Source: Ilumatobacter nonamiensis YM16-303
Lineage (GTDB): Bacteria > Actinomycetota > Acidimicrobiia > Acidimicrobiales > Ilumatobacteraceae
Reading direction: 5' to 3'
NCBI RefSeq assembly: GCF_000350145.1
Contig: NZ_BAOL01000065.1
Coordinates: 1 to 64,000 of the forward strand
Length of the DNA stretch: 64,000 nucleotides
Part shown: positions 55,112-63,501 of the stretch, piece after piece
How positions within the stretch are numbered: position 1 is the first letter of the stretch
Layout: each line of letters begins with the position of its first letter
Program-made: the position numbers and the translations under genes
The notes under the pieces: model-generated
The model's input: only the letters and a program-made list of their open reading frames with translations
Database searches by the model: none
Told to the model about the DNA's origin: nothing

Positions 55112-56475
55112 GAGCCGCCACCCTTCGACCCGGGCTGTTCGTCACCGTCGTCGTCGTCGGACTCCTCGGCCGCGTCCGGATCCACCCGCACCCGGACTTC
55201 TTCGATCGCGTATCCGTCGATCGCCGTCACCTCGATCAGCACACCATCGACGAGAACGGTGTCGCCCTCCTCGGCGAGCCGTTCGAGGCGATCGAGCACC
55301 AGTCCAGCGACCGTGTCGTACTCACCGTCGGGGAGTTCCAGTCCCGTCGCCCGTTCGATCTCGTCGGGCCGCGACGTGGCCGACATCGTCCAGACGCCCG
55401 GTTCGGTCTCCCACCGGTCCGCGGTCTCATCGGGGTCGTACTCGTCCTCGATCTCGCCGACCAACTCCTCGACGATGTCCTCCAGGGTGATGATCCCGGC
55501 GGGACCGCCGTACTCGTCGATGACGAGTGCCATCTCGGTCGAGTGCGTCCTCAGTTGGGTGAGGACGACGGTCAAGCTCGCGGACTCGGGCACGGCGATC
55601 ACATCGTGCATCAGCGTGTACACGGAGACGCGGTCGTATTCCGTCCGGTCGACGCCGAGCAGATCCTTCGCGTGCACGATGCCGAGCACCTTGCCGTCCG
55701 TGTCGACGACCGGAAAGCGAGATCGGCGCGACGCCATCGCATCACGGAGGTCCGCCGCCGTTGCGTCGCTCCCGATCGTGACGACCTTGTTCCAGGCCAC
55801 CATCGCGTCGGATGCCTCGAGTTCGGCGAAGTCGATCGCTCGCTCCAGCAGCCCCGCTTGCGACGACGTCAGGTGGCCGGATTCGGCGGAGGAATCGACG
55901 ATCAAGTCGAGTTCCTCGGCGGAGACGCCACCATGAAGCTCTTCGACCGGTTCGATCCCGACCAGCCGCAGCAACCTGTTCGCCGCTCCGTCGAACAACC
56001 GGATCAGCGGGCCGGCGACCTTCATGAAGATGAGCGTCGAACCCGCAACCGCTCGCGCCACGGGTTCGGGTTTCGCGATCGCCAGATTCTTCGGAGCCAG
56101 CTCACCGAACACCATCTGGGCGACGGTGGCCAGGACGAACGCCACCGCGATCGACACACCGAACACCGCGCTGTCGCTGACGCCGACCGCCGTGAAGATC
56201 GGCTCGATCGCACCTGCGATCGCCGGGCGCGCGATGAAACCGAGCACGAGCGACGTGACCGTGATTCCGAGCTGGGCGCCGGACAGCATGAAGCTGATCC
56301 GTCGGTGGACCGCGAGCGCCCGGATCGACTTGCGGTCACCGTTCTCGGCGCCCTCGCTGAACTTCTGCCGTCGAGCCGCGACGAACGCGAATTCCGCCGC
56401 GACGAAGTAGCCGTTCGCAGCGATCAGGACGACGACGGCGATGAGTCCGAGCGCGGTCAGTAGGCCGTCCGACAT
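55108..56475 (-). CDS. CNNM/CorC-like membrane protein with CBS domains (first of pair)
   Basis: 455 residues with the same layout as the next gene: CNNM membrane domain with FVAAEFAFVAARRQKF near the N-terminus, two CBS motifs (about 220-345; GGPAGIITLEDIVEELVGEI) and a CorC_HlyC domain, ending in an acidic tail (EESDDDDGDEQPG). First gene of the two-gene unit. Tandem paralogues of this type are common in actinobacteria. ATG at 56475, divergent from the selenoprotein gene with 149 bases between. Confidence 0.88.
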   Translation of the reverse strand: MSDGLLTALGLIAVVVLIAANGYFVAAEFAFVAARRQKFSEGAENGDRKSIRALAVHRRISFMLSGAQLGITVTSLVLGFIARPAIAGAIEPIFTAVGVSDSAVFGVSIAVAFVLATVAQMVFGELAPKNLAIAKPEPVARAVAGSTLIFMKVAGPLIRLFDGAANRLLRLVGIEPVEELHGGVSAEELDLIVDSSAESGHLTSSQAGLLERAIDFAELEASDAMVAWNKVVTIGSDATAADLRDAMASRRSRFPVVDTDGKVLGIVHAKDLLGVDRTEYDRVSVYTLMHDVIAVPESASLTVVLTQLRTHSTEMALVIDEYGGPAGIITLEDIVEELVGEIEDEYDPDETADRWETEPGVWTMSATSRPDEIERATGLELPDGEYDTVAGLVLDRLERLAEEGDTVLVDGVLIEVTAIDGYAIEEVRVRVDPDAAEESDDDDGDEQPGSKGGGS

Positions 56476-56610
56476 GCGTCAGTGACTGGGAGGATGATGA
56501 ACTGCGCGCAGCGATCGGTTCATCGAAAGTCTGGAGAAGTCGGGCATGTGAACTCGTCATGATATCCACGCGCGAGCTTGCACCGTGCCACGGATCTCAG
56601 ACATCGGCGC

Positions 56611-56616
56611 TACGGT
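56611..56616 (+). promoter_or_regulatory. -10 element TACGGT for the glutathione peroxidase gene
   Basis: TACGGT ends eight bases before the ATG at 56625, giving a leaderless or near-leaderless transcript. The CTACGGTCGACC context is the same as at 42726-42737. Confidence 0.45.
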
Positions 56617-56624
56617 CGACCATC

Positions 56625-57095
56625 ATGAAGTTCCACGACATCACCATGACCTCGATCACGGGTGACCAGGTCAGCTTCGCCGACTACGAGGGCAAGCTCG
56701 CTCTCGTCGTCAACGTCGCGAGCGCTTGAGGTCTCACCCCTCAGTACGCAGGTCTGCGTACGCTCCACCACGACAATGACGACCTCGTCGTTCTCGGCAT
56801 CCCGTGCAACCAGTTCGGCAATCAAGAACCGGGGACCGACGACGAGATCCTCGAGTTCGTCACGTCGAAGTTCGATGTCGATTTTCCGATGTTCTCCAAG
56901 GTCGACGTGAACGGCGCGGACGAAGCTCCGCTGTACACGTTGCTGAAGGAAGCGCAACCCGGCGGAGGCGACACCCCGGACATCACCTGGAACTTCGAGA
57001 AGTTCCTGGTCGACGGGTCGGGCACGGTCGTGAAGCGGTATCCGCCGCCCACGACTCCCGAGGAGGTCTCCGCCGACCTCGACCAGTTCCGCTGA
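56625..57095 (+). CDS. selenocysteine-containing glutathione peroxidase
   Basis: 156 residues if the TGA at 56727-56729 is read as selenocysteine 35. The reading frame continues without break on both sides and aligns with the family throughout: VVNVASA-U-GLTPQYAGL is the peroxidatic block, where other members have Cys or Sec; GIPCNQFGNQEPG holds the glutamine (Q63); ITWNFEKFLVD holds the Trp-Asn pair (W122, N123). A SECIS-type hairpin begins 14 bases after the TGA. The enzyme reduces hydroperoxides with thiols (thioredoxin or glutathione) in the cytosol. A nonsense mutation is the rival reading but would not explain the exact position, the intact downstream half and the hairpin. The host must encode SelA, SelB, SelC and SelD elsewhere. 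Confidence 0.9.
56744..56761 (+). promoter_or_regulatory. bacterial SECIS hairpin in the coding region
   Basis: GTACGC (56744-56749) pairs perfectly with GCGTAC (56756-56761) around the loop AGGTCT. The loop and its closing GC pairs, GCAGGTCTGC, are the same as in the E. coli fdhF SECIS apex (from memory), the part bound by SelB. The loop starts 21 bases after the TGA, within the usual distance. The bulged U of the E. coli element is missing. Confidence 0.82.
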
Positions 57096-57125
57096 CGCTT
57101 CCTCGTTCATGAGCCGTCCGCAACC

Positions 57126-57722
57126 GTGACCTGGATCTTCGGGTACGGGTCATTGGTGTCACCCGTCTCGCTCGAGTCCACGATTCGACGTCCTGTCTCG
57201 CTCGGTTCGGGCATGTTCATCGCCGAGCTGACCGGGTACCAGCGCGCCTGGAACTACGGGTCCGCCGTCCAGCGCGGCGACTGGACCCGCGATGACGGGT
57301 CATCGATCAGCGGCGGACTCGTCGTGTCGCTCGGGCTCGTGGCCGATGCCGACGAGTCCATCAACGGCGTCGTCTTCTCGGTGAACGACGACGAACTCGC
57401 CGAGCTCGACTGGCGCGAGCGCGCCTACGACCGTGTCGACGTGACCGATCGCGTCACGCTGATCCCGCCGACCGCCGACGGCGAACTCGACGACACGGTC
57501 GCCGTGTACGTGCCGCGCCGAGTCGCGATCGAACGGTACGAAGAGCACCGGGACGCGGGCACGGCCGGCGTCCGGAAGTCGTACTGGGACCTCGTCGACG
57601 ACGCGTTCGGCGAGCTCGGTCCGGACCATCTCGACTGGTATCGCCGCACCCCTCCACCGGACGTACCGGTGGTCGACATCAGGCTGGATCGGCTGCCGTC
57701 TCGCCGGCCGCGATCGCGCTGA
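57126..57722 (+). CDS. gamma-glutamylcyclotransferase-fold protein
   Basis: 198 residues. The N-terminal FGYGSLVSP motif binds the glutamyl group in this fold; the catalytic-type acidic residue is in DWRERAYDRVDV. The fold includes ChaC and GGCT enzymes that cleave gamma-glutamyl compounds such as glutathione. Adjacent to a glutathione peroxidase gene, a role in thiol metabolism is plausible but unproven. GTG start at 57126, 30 bases after the peroxidase stop. The last 44 bases overlap the convergent coaE 3' end. Confidence 0.72.
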   Translation: MTWIFGYGSLVSPVSLESTIRRPVSLGSGMFIAELTGYQRAWNYGSAVQRGDWTRDDGSSISGGLVVSLGLVADADESINGVVFSVNDDELAELDWRERAYDRVDVTDRVTLIPPTADGELDDTVAVYVPRRVAIERYEEHRDAGTAGVRKSYWDLVDDAFGELGPDHLDWYRRTPPPDVPVVDIRLDRLPSRRPRSR

Positions 57723-58296
57723 GTTCGGACCAGACCTCGTCGACCTGGCGGGTGAGCGCCTCGAGATCGCCACTGTTGTCGATCACGTGCGTCGCCACTT
57801 CGCGTCGCTGCTCACGCGTGATCTGACTGTTGATCCGGTTGCGGACATCGGCTTCGTCCATCCCGCGCTCGACCGCACGCTCGACGGCGAGTTCGTGGGG
57901 GATGTCGACGACGATCGTCGCCGCCAAGCCCTTCCGGGGATTCTCACCGAGCAGCGGGAAGTCGAGCACGACCACGCGGTCCGTGTCCTGGTGGGCGTCG
58001 ATCTGTTCCTGGATCTCGGCCTGCATCGCCGGATGGACGATGCCGTTGAGGTCCTTCAACGCGTCTTCATCGCTGAACACGATCTTGGCGACAGCGGCAC
58101 GATCGAGCGCGCCGTCGTCGTCGATGATGTGGTCGCCGAAACGCTCGGCCATCGTGTCGAGCAGTGGCGCTCCCGGTGCCTGCAGGTCGCGAGCAATCTG
58201 ATCCGCGTCGACGATCGCGGCACCTTTCGCAGCGAGTTGTGCCGACACGGTCGACTTGCCCGCACCGATCCCTCCGGTCAATCCAACGACGATCAC
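57679..58296 (-). CDS. coaE: dephospho-CoA kinase
   Basis: 205 residues. Last step of CoA synthesis: phosphorylates dephospho-CoA at the ribose 3' hydroxyl. P-loop GLTGGIGAGKSTV (residues 5-17), VDADQIARDL with the catalytic aspartate and the lid segment VVVLDFPLLGEN. Of the length of free-standing CoaE, without the extra domain seen in mycobacteria. ATG at 58296, immediately after the rpsA terminator. Overlaps the convergent cyclotransferase-like gene by 44 bases at its 3' end. Confidence 0.95.
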   Translation of the reverse strand: MIVVGLTGGIGAGKSTVSAQLAAKGAAIVDADQIARDLQAPGAPLLDTMAERFGDHIIDDDGALDRAAVAKIVFSDEDALKDLNGIVHPAMQAEIQEQIDAHQDTDRVVVLDFPLLGENPRKGLAATIVVDIPHELAVERAVERGMDEADVRNRINSQITREQRREVATHVIDNSGDLEALTRQVDEVWSELSAIAAGETAADPA

Positions 58297-58333
58297 GAAA
58301 ACGAATACTGCCCGACTCGTACGAGCCGGGCAG
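58297..58333 (-). terminator. rho-independent terminator after rpsA
   Basis: Arms 58321-58333 and 58308-58320 form a 13-bp stem with one mismatch and no extra loop. On the minus strand it is followed by TATTCGTTTTCG, a T-rich tail. It lies between the rpsA stop and the coaE start and should end most rpsA transcripts. Confidence 0.75.
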
Positions 58334-58381
58334 CATTCAGAATTTCAGATGTTCGTCGGTGACTTGCACCAACGATCACGT

Positions 58382-59767
58382 TCACTCGGTGGTGGTTTCC
58401 TCGGCGGGAGCTTCCTCGGTCGACGCTTCGGCCGGTGCCTCGCTGGTCTCGGCGGTCGCTTCGGCGGTCTCGCCCTCGGCCGGAGCTTCGCCCTCACCGG
58501 CGTCGCCGTAGTACTCGCTCCATGCGGCCTCGGCCTCGGCCGACGCCTCACCCTGGACGTAGTTGCCCGCTTCGTCGATGTCGAAGTGCTCGCGGTACTC
58601 GGCGGCGAGTTCGCCACCTTCCGCGGCCTGCTTGATCGAGAGGCTGATCCGACGACGCTGCAGGTCGAGATCGATGATCTTCACCCACAGTTCCTCGCCC
58701 GGCGTGACGACCTGCTCGGGGCTGTCGACGTGATGCGCCGACATCTCCGAGATGTGCACGAGGCCTTCGATGCCGTCGCCGACCTGGACGAACGCACCGA
58801 ACTGGACGAGCTTGGTGACCCGGCCGTAGACGAGCTGGCCGACCTGGTGGCCCTCGGCGAACTCCTGCCACGGATCCTGCTGCGTCGCCTTGAGCGAGAG
58901 GCTGATGCGCTCCCGGCTGAAGTCGACGTCGAGGACCTGCACCTTGACCGGGTCGCCGACGGTGACGACGGAGCCGGGGTGATCGACGTGCTTCCACGAC
59001 AGCTCGGACACGTGGATGAGCCCGTCCATGCCGCCGAGGTCGACGAACGCACCGAACGAGACGACGCTCGACACGGTTCCTTCGCGGACTTCGCCGACCT
59101 TGAGGTTGTTGAGGAACTGGTCGCGGGTCTCCTTCTGGTTCTCTTCCAGGTAGGCACGACGGGACAGGACCACGTTGTTGCGGTTCTTGTCGAGTTCGAT
59201 GATCTTGGCGTGGACCTGCGTGCCGATGTACGGGGCGAGGTCACGCACACGGCGCAGTTCGACGAGCGATGCGGGCAAGAAGCCACGCAGGCCGATGTCG
59301 ACGATGAGACCGCCCTTGACGACTTCGATGACCGGGCCGGACACGACCTCGTCAGCTTCCTTCTTCGCCTCGATGTCGCCCCACGCACGCTCGTACTGAG
59401 CACGCTTCTTCGACAGGACCAGGCGGCCTTCCTTGTCTTCCTTCGTGAGCACGAGCGCTTCGATCGACTCGCCGATGCCGACGACCTCGGACGGGTCGAC
59501 GTCGTTGCGGATGCTCAGCTCACGGCTCGGGATGACACCCTCGCTCTTGTAGCCGATGTCGAGAAGGACCTCGTCCTTGTCGATCTTGACGACGGTTCCG
59601 TTGACCATCTGGCCGTCTTCGACTTCGACCATCGTGCCGGCGATGGCGTCTTCGAAGGACATTCCGAGATCATCGGACGTGATCTCACGTGGGGTGTAGT
59701 TGCCCTCGTCGTCGAACGTTCCGAATTCGGAAGCGGTCGAGGAGGAGGCGGTAGCGGTGTCGGTCAA
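58382..59767 (-). CDS. rpsA: 30S ribosomal protein S1
   Basis: 461 residues with four S1 RNA-binding repeats (about 48-120, 135-200, 220-290, 305-375), e.g. VNGTVVKIDKDEVLLDIG and VSSVVSFGAFVDLGGMDG. The C-terminal 80 residues are acidic and alanine/glutamate-rich. Binds mRNA on the small ribosomal subunit. No ATG fits the conserved start; TTG at 59767 gives the actinobacterial N-terminus MTDTAT, and an ATG about 35 codons later would remove conserved residues. A long in-frame extension upstream of TTG is GC-rich noise. A possible -10 (AGCGTA on the plus strand, 59850-59855) would give a leader of about 75 bases. Confidence 0.95.
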   Translation of the reverse strand: MTDTATASSSTASEFGTFDDEGNYTPREITSDDLGMSFEDAIAGTMVEVEDGQMVNGTVVKIDKDEVLLDIGYKSEGVIPSRELSIRNDVDPSEVVGIGESIEALVLTKEDKEGRLVLSKKRAQYERAWGDIEAKKEADEVVSGPVIEVVKGGLIVDIGLRGFLPASLVELRRVRDLAPYIGTQVHAKIIELDKNRNNVVLSRRAYLEENQKETRDQFLNNLKVGEVREGTVSSVVSFGAFVDLGGMDGLIHVSELSWKHVDHPGSVVTVGDPVKVQVLDVDFSRERISLSLKATQQDPWQEFAEGHQVGQLVYGRVTKLVQFGAFVQVGDGIEGLVHISEMSAHHVDSPEQVVTPGEELWVKIIDLDLQRRRISLSIKQAAEGGELAAEYREHFDIDEAGNYVQGEASAEAEAAWSEYYGDAGEGEAPAEGETAEATAETSEAPAEASTEEAPAEETTTE

Positions 59768-59954
59768 GGAGAATCGGCTTTCAGAACGGATACGGAATCG
59801 GTGGACACTCAGTTTCGAGCGCGCGTCTCGGGTGAGAACGCAACGAGCAAGCGTAACAGGCCCAGCCCGTACGCGCACCCGGCGGGCCTGCAGGCTCCTG
59901 AACGCTCCCCAGCGGAGCGCGAACACCGACGCCGCTCCCCCGCCGTCCGCGGGA

Positions 59955-59996
59955 GCGAGGGGCCCCGCCGCCGAAGCTCGGGGATCAGCCCCTCGC
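59955..59996 (-). terminator. GC-rich hairpin after the methyltransferase gene
   Basis: GCGAGGGGC (59955-59963) and GCCCCTCGC (59988-59996) are a perfect 9-bp inverted repeat with a 24-base loop, 26 bases downstream of the methyltransferase stop (minus strand). There is no T-run. The rest of 59768-60021 holds the rpsA leader and promoter and no other recognisable element. Confidence 0.35.
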
Positions 59997-60021
59997 CGGA
60001 TCGACCGCGTGGGCGAACGGC

Positions 60022-60744
60022 TCAGGCCCGTTCTGCCACACGGGTCGCGAGCACGAGGAACTCCGCTGTGTCGACCGACGGTTCGTCGTTCCCGTAGGCG
60101 CCCGGTTCGACGCTGCTGATCCGGTCGACCGAGAGCCTGTGACGGTCGGCGAGCATCCGCAGTTCGCGGGGCGTGTAACACCCGGTCCACAGGTCGACAT
60201 CGAGCGACTCACCGGATTCGGACCGGACCTCGGTGCGTTCGTGGTTCACACCGGTGTCGGCATCGAATTCGGCTCCCTCCCAGTGCTTGACGACGAAGTA
60301 CGCACTGAACGCGCTGAGGGCGAGCCGCCCTCCCGGCTTCAGCGCTCGGGACATGCCGTCGACCACGACGTCGTCGTCACCGTTCGCCGTCATCAGCCCG
60401 AACGCCCCTTGGCACAGACAGATCACCGCGTCGAACTCGGCATCGAACGCGAGCGAGCGCGCGTCGAGCCGCTCGAACGTCGCACCGTCGGGCGCATCTC
60501 TCACCGCGAGGTCGATGAACGGCTGGCTGATGTCGATGCCGTGCACGACCATGCCTCGTCGCGCCAACTCGTGGGCGTGGCGACCGGGCCCGCACCCGAC
60601 GTCCAGAACCCGATCGCCGGTCGACAGCCCCAGTGCCTCGACGATGTGGTCGACCTCCTGCACCGTTCCCTTCGTGAACGAGTACCTCAGATACGCCTCG
60701 CCCATGTGCTCGGCCAACGGCTCGAACCAGTGGTGCCCCGTCAT
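60022..60744 (-). CDS. class I SAM-dependent methyltransferase
   Basis: 240 residues. SAM motif I is VLDVGCGPGRHAHELA (about residues 46-61), followed by VVHGIDISQPF, LDARSLAFDAEFDAVICL and the post-motif LKPGGRLALSAFS. Resembles Methyltransf_25/UbiE-type small-molecule enzymes; substrate unknown. It lies between polA and rpsA, which are neighbours in mycobacteria, so it looks inserted. ATG at 60744; the start codon lies within a copy of the 23-bp palindromic repeat, and polA ends 34 bases upstream. Confidence 0.82.
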   Translation of the reverse strand: MTGHHWFEPLAEHMGEAYLRYSFTKGTVQEVDHIVEALGLSTGDRVLDVGCGPGRHAHELARRGMVVHGIDISQPFIDLAVRDAPDGATFERLDARSLAFDAEFDAVICLCQGAFGLMTANGDDDVVVDGMSRALKPGGRLALSAFSAYFVVKHWEGAEFDADTGVNHERTEVRSESGESLDVDLWTGCYTPRELRMLADRHRLSVDRISSVEPGAYGNDEPSVDTAEFLVLATRVAERA

Positions 60745-60764
60745 CGGGTGCCTGACACGGAATG
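60742..60764 (+). repeat. 23-bp repeat, copy 2, at the methyltransferase start
   Basis: Matches 22 of 23 bases of the repeat at 11-33 in inverted orientation; the difference is C for T in the core. It covers the start codon and the region just upstream, where a ribosome site would be expected. Confidence 0.5.
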
Positions 60765-60778
60765 AGGCAGCGGCACCG

Positions 60779-63451
60779 TCAGCCCTTCGCTTCGGCCCAG
60801 GTGTCGCCCCAGGACACGTTCACCTCGAGGGGCACGTCGAGGTCGGCGGCGTCGTGCATCAGGTCGACCACCAGACCACCGATGGTCTCCTTCTCCGACG
60901 GCGGCACCTCGACGAGCACCTCGTCGTGCACCTGCAGGATCAGCACGCTCTCGACGTCCTTTTCGCTGAGCGCCTCGTCGATCCGTACCAGTGCGACCTT
61001 GAAGATGTCGGCGGCCAGGCCCTGGATTCCCGCGTTCATCGCCTGGCGCTCCCCTGCCTGACGCACGCGGTAATTGGAGTTCAGCAGCTCGGGAATCGGC
61101 CGGCGGCGACCGAACAGCGTCTCGGTGTACCCGCGCTCGCGCGCCTCGACGACCGTGCGATCCATGTAGTCCTTGACGTTCGGGAACGCCTCGAAATAGG
61201 CGTCGAGGATCGGCGCGGCTTCGTCGACGGGGATGTTCAGCCGCTGGGCGAGCCCGTACGCCTCCATCCCGTAGGCCAGTCCGTACGACACCATCTTCGC
61301 CTTCGACCGCTGATCGAGCGTCACGTCAGCGGGGTCGACCGAGAACACCCGCGACGCGGTGGCGTTGTGGATGTCCTGCGCGCTGTTGAAGGCGTCGAGC
61401 AGGCCCGGATCCTGCGCGAGGTGGGCGATGCACCGCAGTTCGATCTGGTTGTAGTCGGCGACCAGCAACTCCGTCCCGGGTGACGCGACGAAGGCGCGGC
61501 GGAACAGGCGGCCCTCGTCGGACCGCACCGGGATGTTGTGCAGATTCGGCTTGTCCGACGAGAGGCGACCCGTCCGGGCGACGGTCTGGTTGAACGTGGC
61601 ATGGATCCGACCGTCGGACGCAACCTCTGCGAGCAGCCCCTTGCCGTACGTGCCGCGCAGCTTTTCGACCTCGCGGTGCCGGCGCAGCGGCGCCAGGAAC
61701 TCCGGCCACTCGTGTTCGAGCTTCTCCAGCGTCGCGGCGTCGGTCGATGCTCCCGTCTTGGTCTTCTTGATCGGGGTCAAGCCCTTCTTCTCGTACAACA
61801 ACTCGCGCAACTGCTTGGGCGAGTTCAGGTTGAGGTCGGGCATCTCGGCGACGTCGCGCAACTCCTGCACGAGCGATTCGACCTCGTCGGTCAGCTTCTT
61901 GTTCAAGCCCTCGAGTTCCTCGATGTCGACCGCGACACCGACGTGCTCCATCTTCGCGAGCACCATCACCAACGGGTTCTCGATCGTCGTGTACAGCTCG
62001 GTCATTCCCTGGGCGTCGAGGCTCGCCCGGATCGGTTCGACGAGATGATGGACGGCCAACGCGTCGCGGCCCGCGATCTCGGCATCCGACATCGACGACC
62101 CGTCGAGATCGAGCTGACCCGAGTCGGCCGCGTCGGACGGTCGGGCGAACGGCGTGTACTTCTCGATCAGGTCCGGCAGCTCGTAGCGGGCCTCGGCCGG
62201 ATCGATCAGGTACGCGGCGATCGCCGTGTCGAGCGCGATTCCGTCGAGCGAAGCACCGACGTCGAGCAGCGAACGCATGAGCGCCTTGAGTTGATGACCC
62301 CGCACGTCGACATGCGATGCGAGCGCAGCGTGCACCGCCCCGTCGTCGAGCAGGTGGCCCGGGATCCAGGTCACACCGGCCGACTCGGGCTCGGTGACGA
62401 TCGCGAGTCCGGACATCGCCGAACGACCGGGCTCGCCGATCCACGTCGCCGCGATGTCGAGCGCGGGCACGGCAGCGATCGCCGCCGCGGCGTCGGCCGA
62501 GGTCTCGACCTCGGTCACCTCGGCGACCAACTCCTGCTGCTCCTCCTGCGGCCCGAGGTCGACCTCCGCTCCCATCGCGTTGATCGCCGCGGTGATCCGT
62601 CCCGACAGCGCACGGAACTCGAGGAAGTCGAACAGTCGCTTCATCTCCTCGCCGTTCGGTTTCGGCATCAGATCGTCGAAGTCCACCGACTCGACGGGGG
62701 CATCGTGCCGGAGCAGCATCAGCTCGAGATTCTTGCGGGCTCGCTCCTCGTGCTCGGTGAGGTTCTCGCGCAGCTTCGGCGTCTGTTCGTCGACGTGCTC
62801 GAAGATGCCGTCGAGGCCGCCGTACTTGTTGATCAGCTTCGCCGCGGTCTTCTCGCCGACCCCGGGGACACCCGGCAGGTTGTCGGAGTTGTCGCCGCGC
62901 AGCGCGGCGTACTGGACGTACAGGTCGGGGGTGACGCCGGTCTTCTCGGCGATCCCGGCCTCGTCGTACAGCGCGTAGTCGCTGACGCCGCGCTTGTTGT
63001 ACATCACCCGGACGTCGTGCTCGTCGTTCACGAGCTGATAGCTGTCACGATCGCCGGTGACGATCGTGACGGCCTTCCCGCGGTCGACCAATTCGTCCAC
63101 CGCGGTGGCGATCAGGTCGTCGGCCTCCCAACCCGCCTCGTCGATCGTCTGGATCCCGAGGGCGTCGAGCACCTCACGGACGAGGCCCATCTGCTGGCGC
63201 AGGATGTCGGGCGCGGCTTCGCGTTGGGCCTTGTACTCGGGCTCGGCCTCGTGACGGAATGTCGGCTCGGGACGGTCGAACGCGACGAGGATCCCGTCGG
63301 GCTTCTGTTCGTCCAGCACGAACGCGAGCATCGAGGTGAACCCGAACACGGCGTTGGTCACCTGCCCGCTGGCAGTGGCCATGTCGGTGGGGAGGGCGAA
63401 GAACGCCCGGTAGGTGAGCGAGTTCCCGTCGACGAGGAGGTGGGTACCCAC
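60779..63451 (-). CDS. polA: DNA polymerase I
   Basis: 890 residues. Order: 5'-3' exonuclease domain (1-300; LLVDGNSLTYRAFFALP, DDLIATAVDEL, VTGDRDSYQLV, helix-hairpin-helix GVPGVGEKTAAKLI), a 3'-5' exonuclease-like fold (about 310-490) whose acidic proofreading residues are not recognisable, and family A polymerase (about 500-890) with motif A LLVADYNQIELR, motif B RSKAKMVSYGLAYGMEAYGL and motif C LQVHDEVLVEVP. Fills the gap left by UvrABC and replaces Okazaki primers. GTG at 63451 begins MGTHLLVDG; the nearby ATG is in another frame. The response-regulator gene ends 50 bases upstream. Confidence 0.97.
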   Translation of the reverse strand: MGTHLLVDGNSLTYRAFFALPTDMATASGQVTNAVFGFTSMLAFVLDEQKPDGILVAFDRPEPTFRHEAEPEYKAQREAAPDILRQQMGLVREVLDALGIQTIDEAGWEADDLIATAVDELVDRGKAVTIVTGDRDSYQLVNDEHDVRVMYNKRGVSDYALYDEAGIAEKTGVTPDLYVQYAALRGDNSDNLPGVPGVGEKTAAKLINKYGGLDGIFEHVDEQTPKLRENLTEHEERARKNLELMLLRHDAPVESVDFDDLMPKPNGEEMKRLFDFLEFRALSGRITAAINAMGAEVDLGPQEEQQELVAEVTEVETSADAAAAIAAVPALDIAATWIGEPGRSAMSGLAIVTEPESAGVTWIPGHLLDDGAVHAALASHVDVRGHQLKALMRSLLDVGASLDGIALDTAIAAYLIDPAEARYELPDLIEKYTPFARPSDAADSGQLDLDGSSMSDAEIAGRDALAVHHLVEPIRASLDAQGMTELYTTIENPLVMVLAKMEHVGVAVDIEELEGLNKKLTDEVESLVQELRDVAEMPDLNLNSPKQLRELLYEKKGLTPIKKTKTGASTDAATLEKLEHEWPEFLAPLRRHREVEKLRGTYGKGLLAEVASDGRIHATFNQTVARTGRLSSDKPNLHNIPVRSDEGRLFRRAFVASPGTELLVADYNQIELRCIAHLAQDPGLLDAFNSAQDIHNATASRVFSVDPADVTLDQRSKAKMVSYGLAYGMEAYGLAQRLNIPVDEAAPILDAYFEAFPNVKDYMDRTVVEARERGYTETLFGRRRPIPELLNSNYRVRQAGERQAMNAGIQGLAADIFKVALVRIDEALSEKDVESVLILQVHDEVLVEVPPSEKETIGGLVVDLMHDAADLDVPLEVNVSWGDTWAEAKG

Positions 63452-63501
63452 ATGGGCTCCGATCGGTTGTTCGTGCAGATGGTCGTTCCGTGTTCGAGTC
63501 G

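Noticed and set aside
56625-56729. Glutathione peroxidase gene read as a pseudogene because of the in-frame TGA
   Set aside because: The TGA is exactly at the catalytic Sec/Cys codon, the rest of the gene is intact, and a SECIS-like hairpin follows at the right distance.
59768-60021. Additional gene upstream of rpsA in the long open frame there
   Set aside because: Composition is Arg/Ala/Pro-rich noise without start signals; the region holds hairpins and the rpsA leader.
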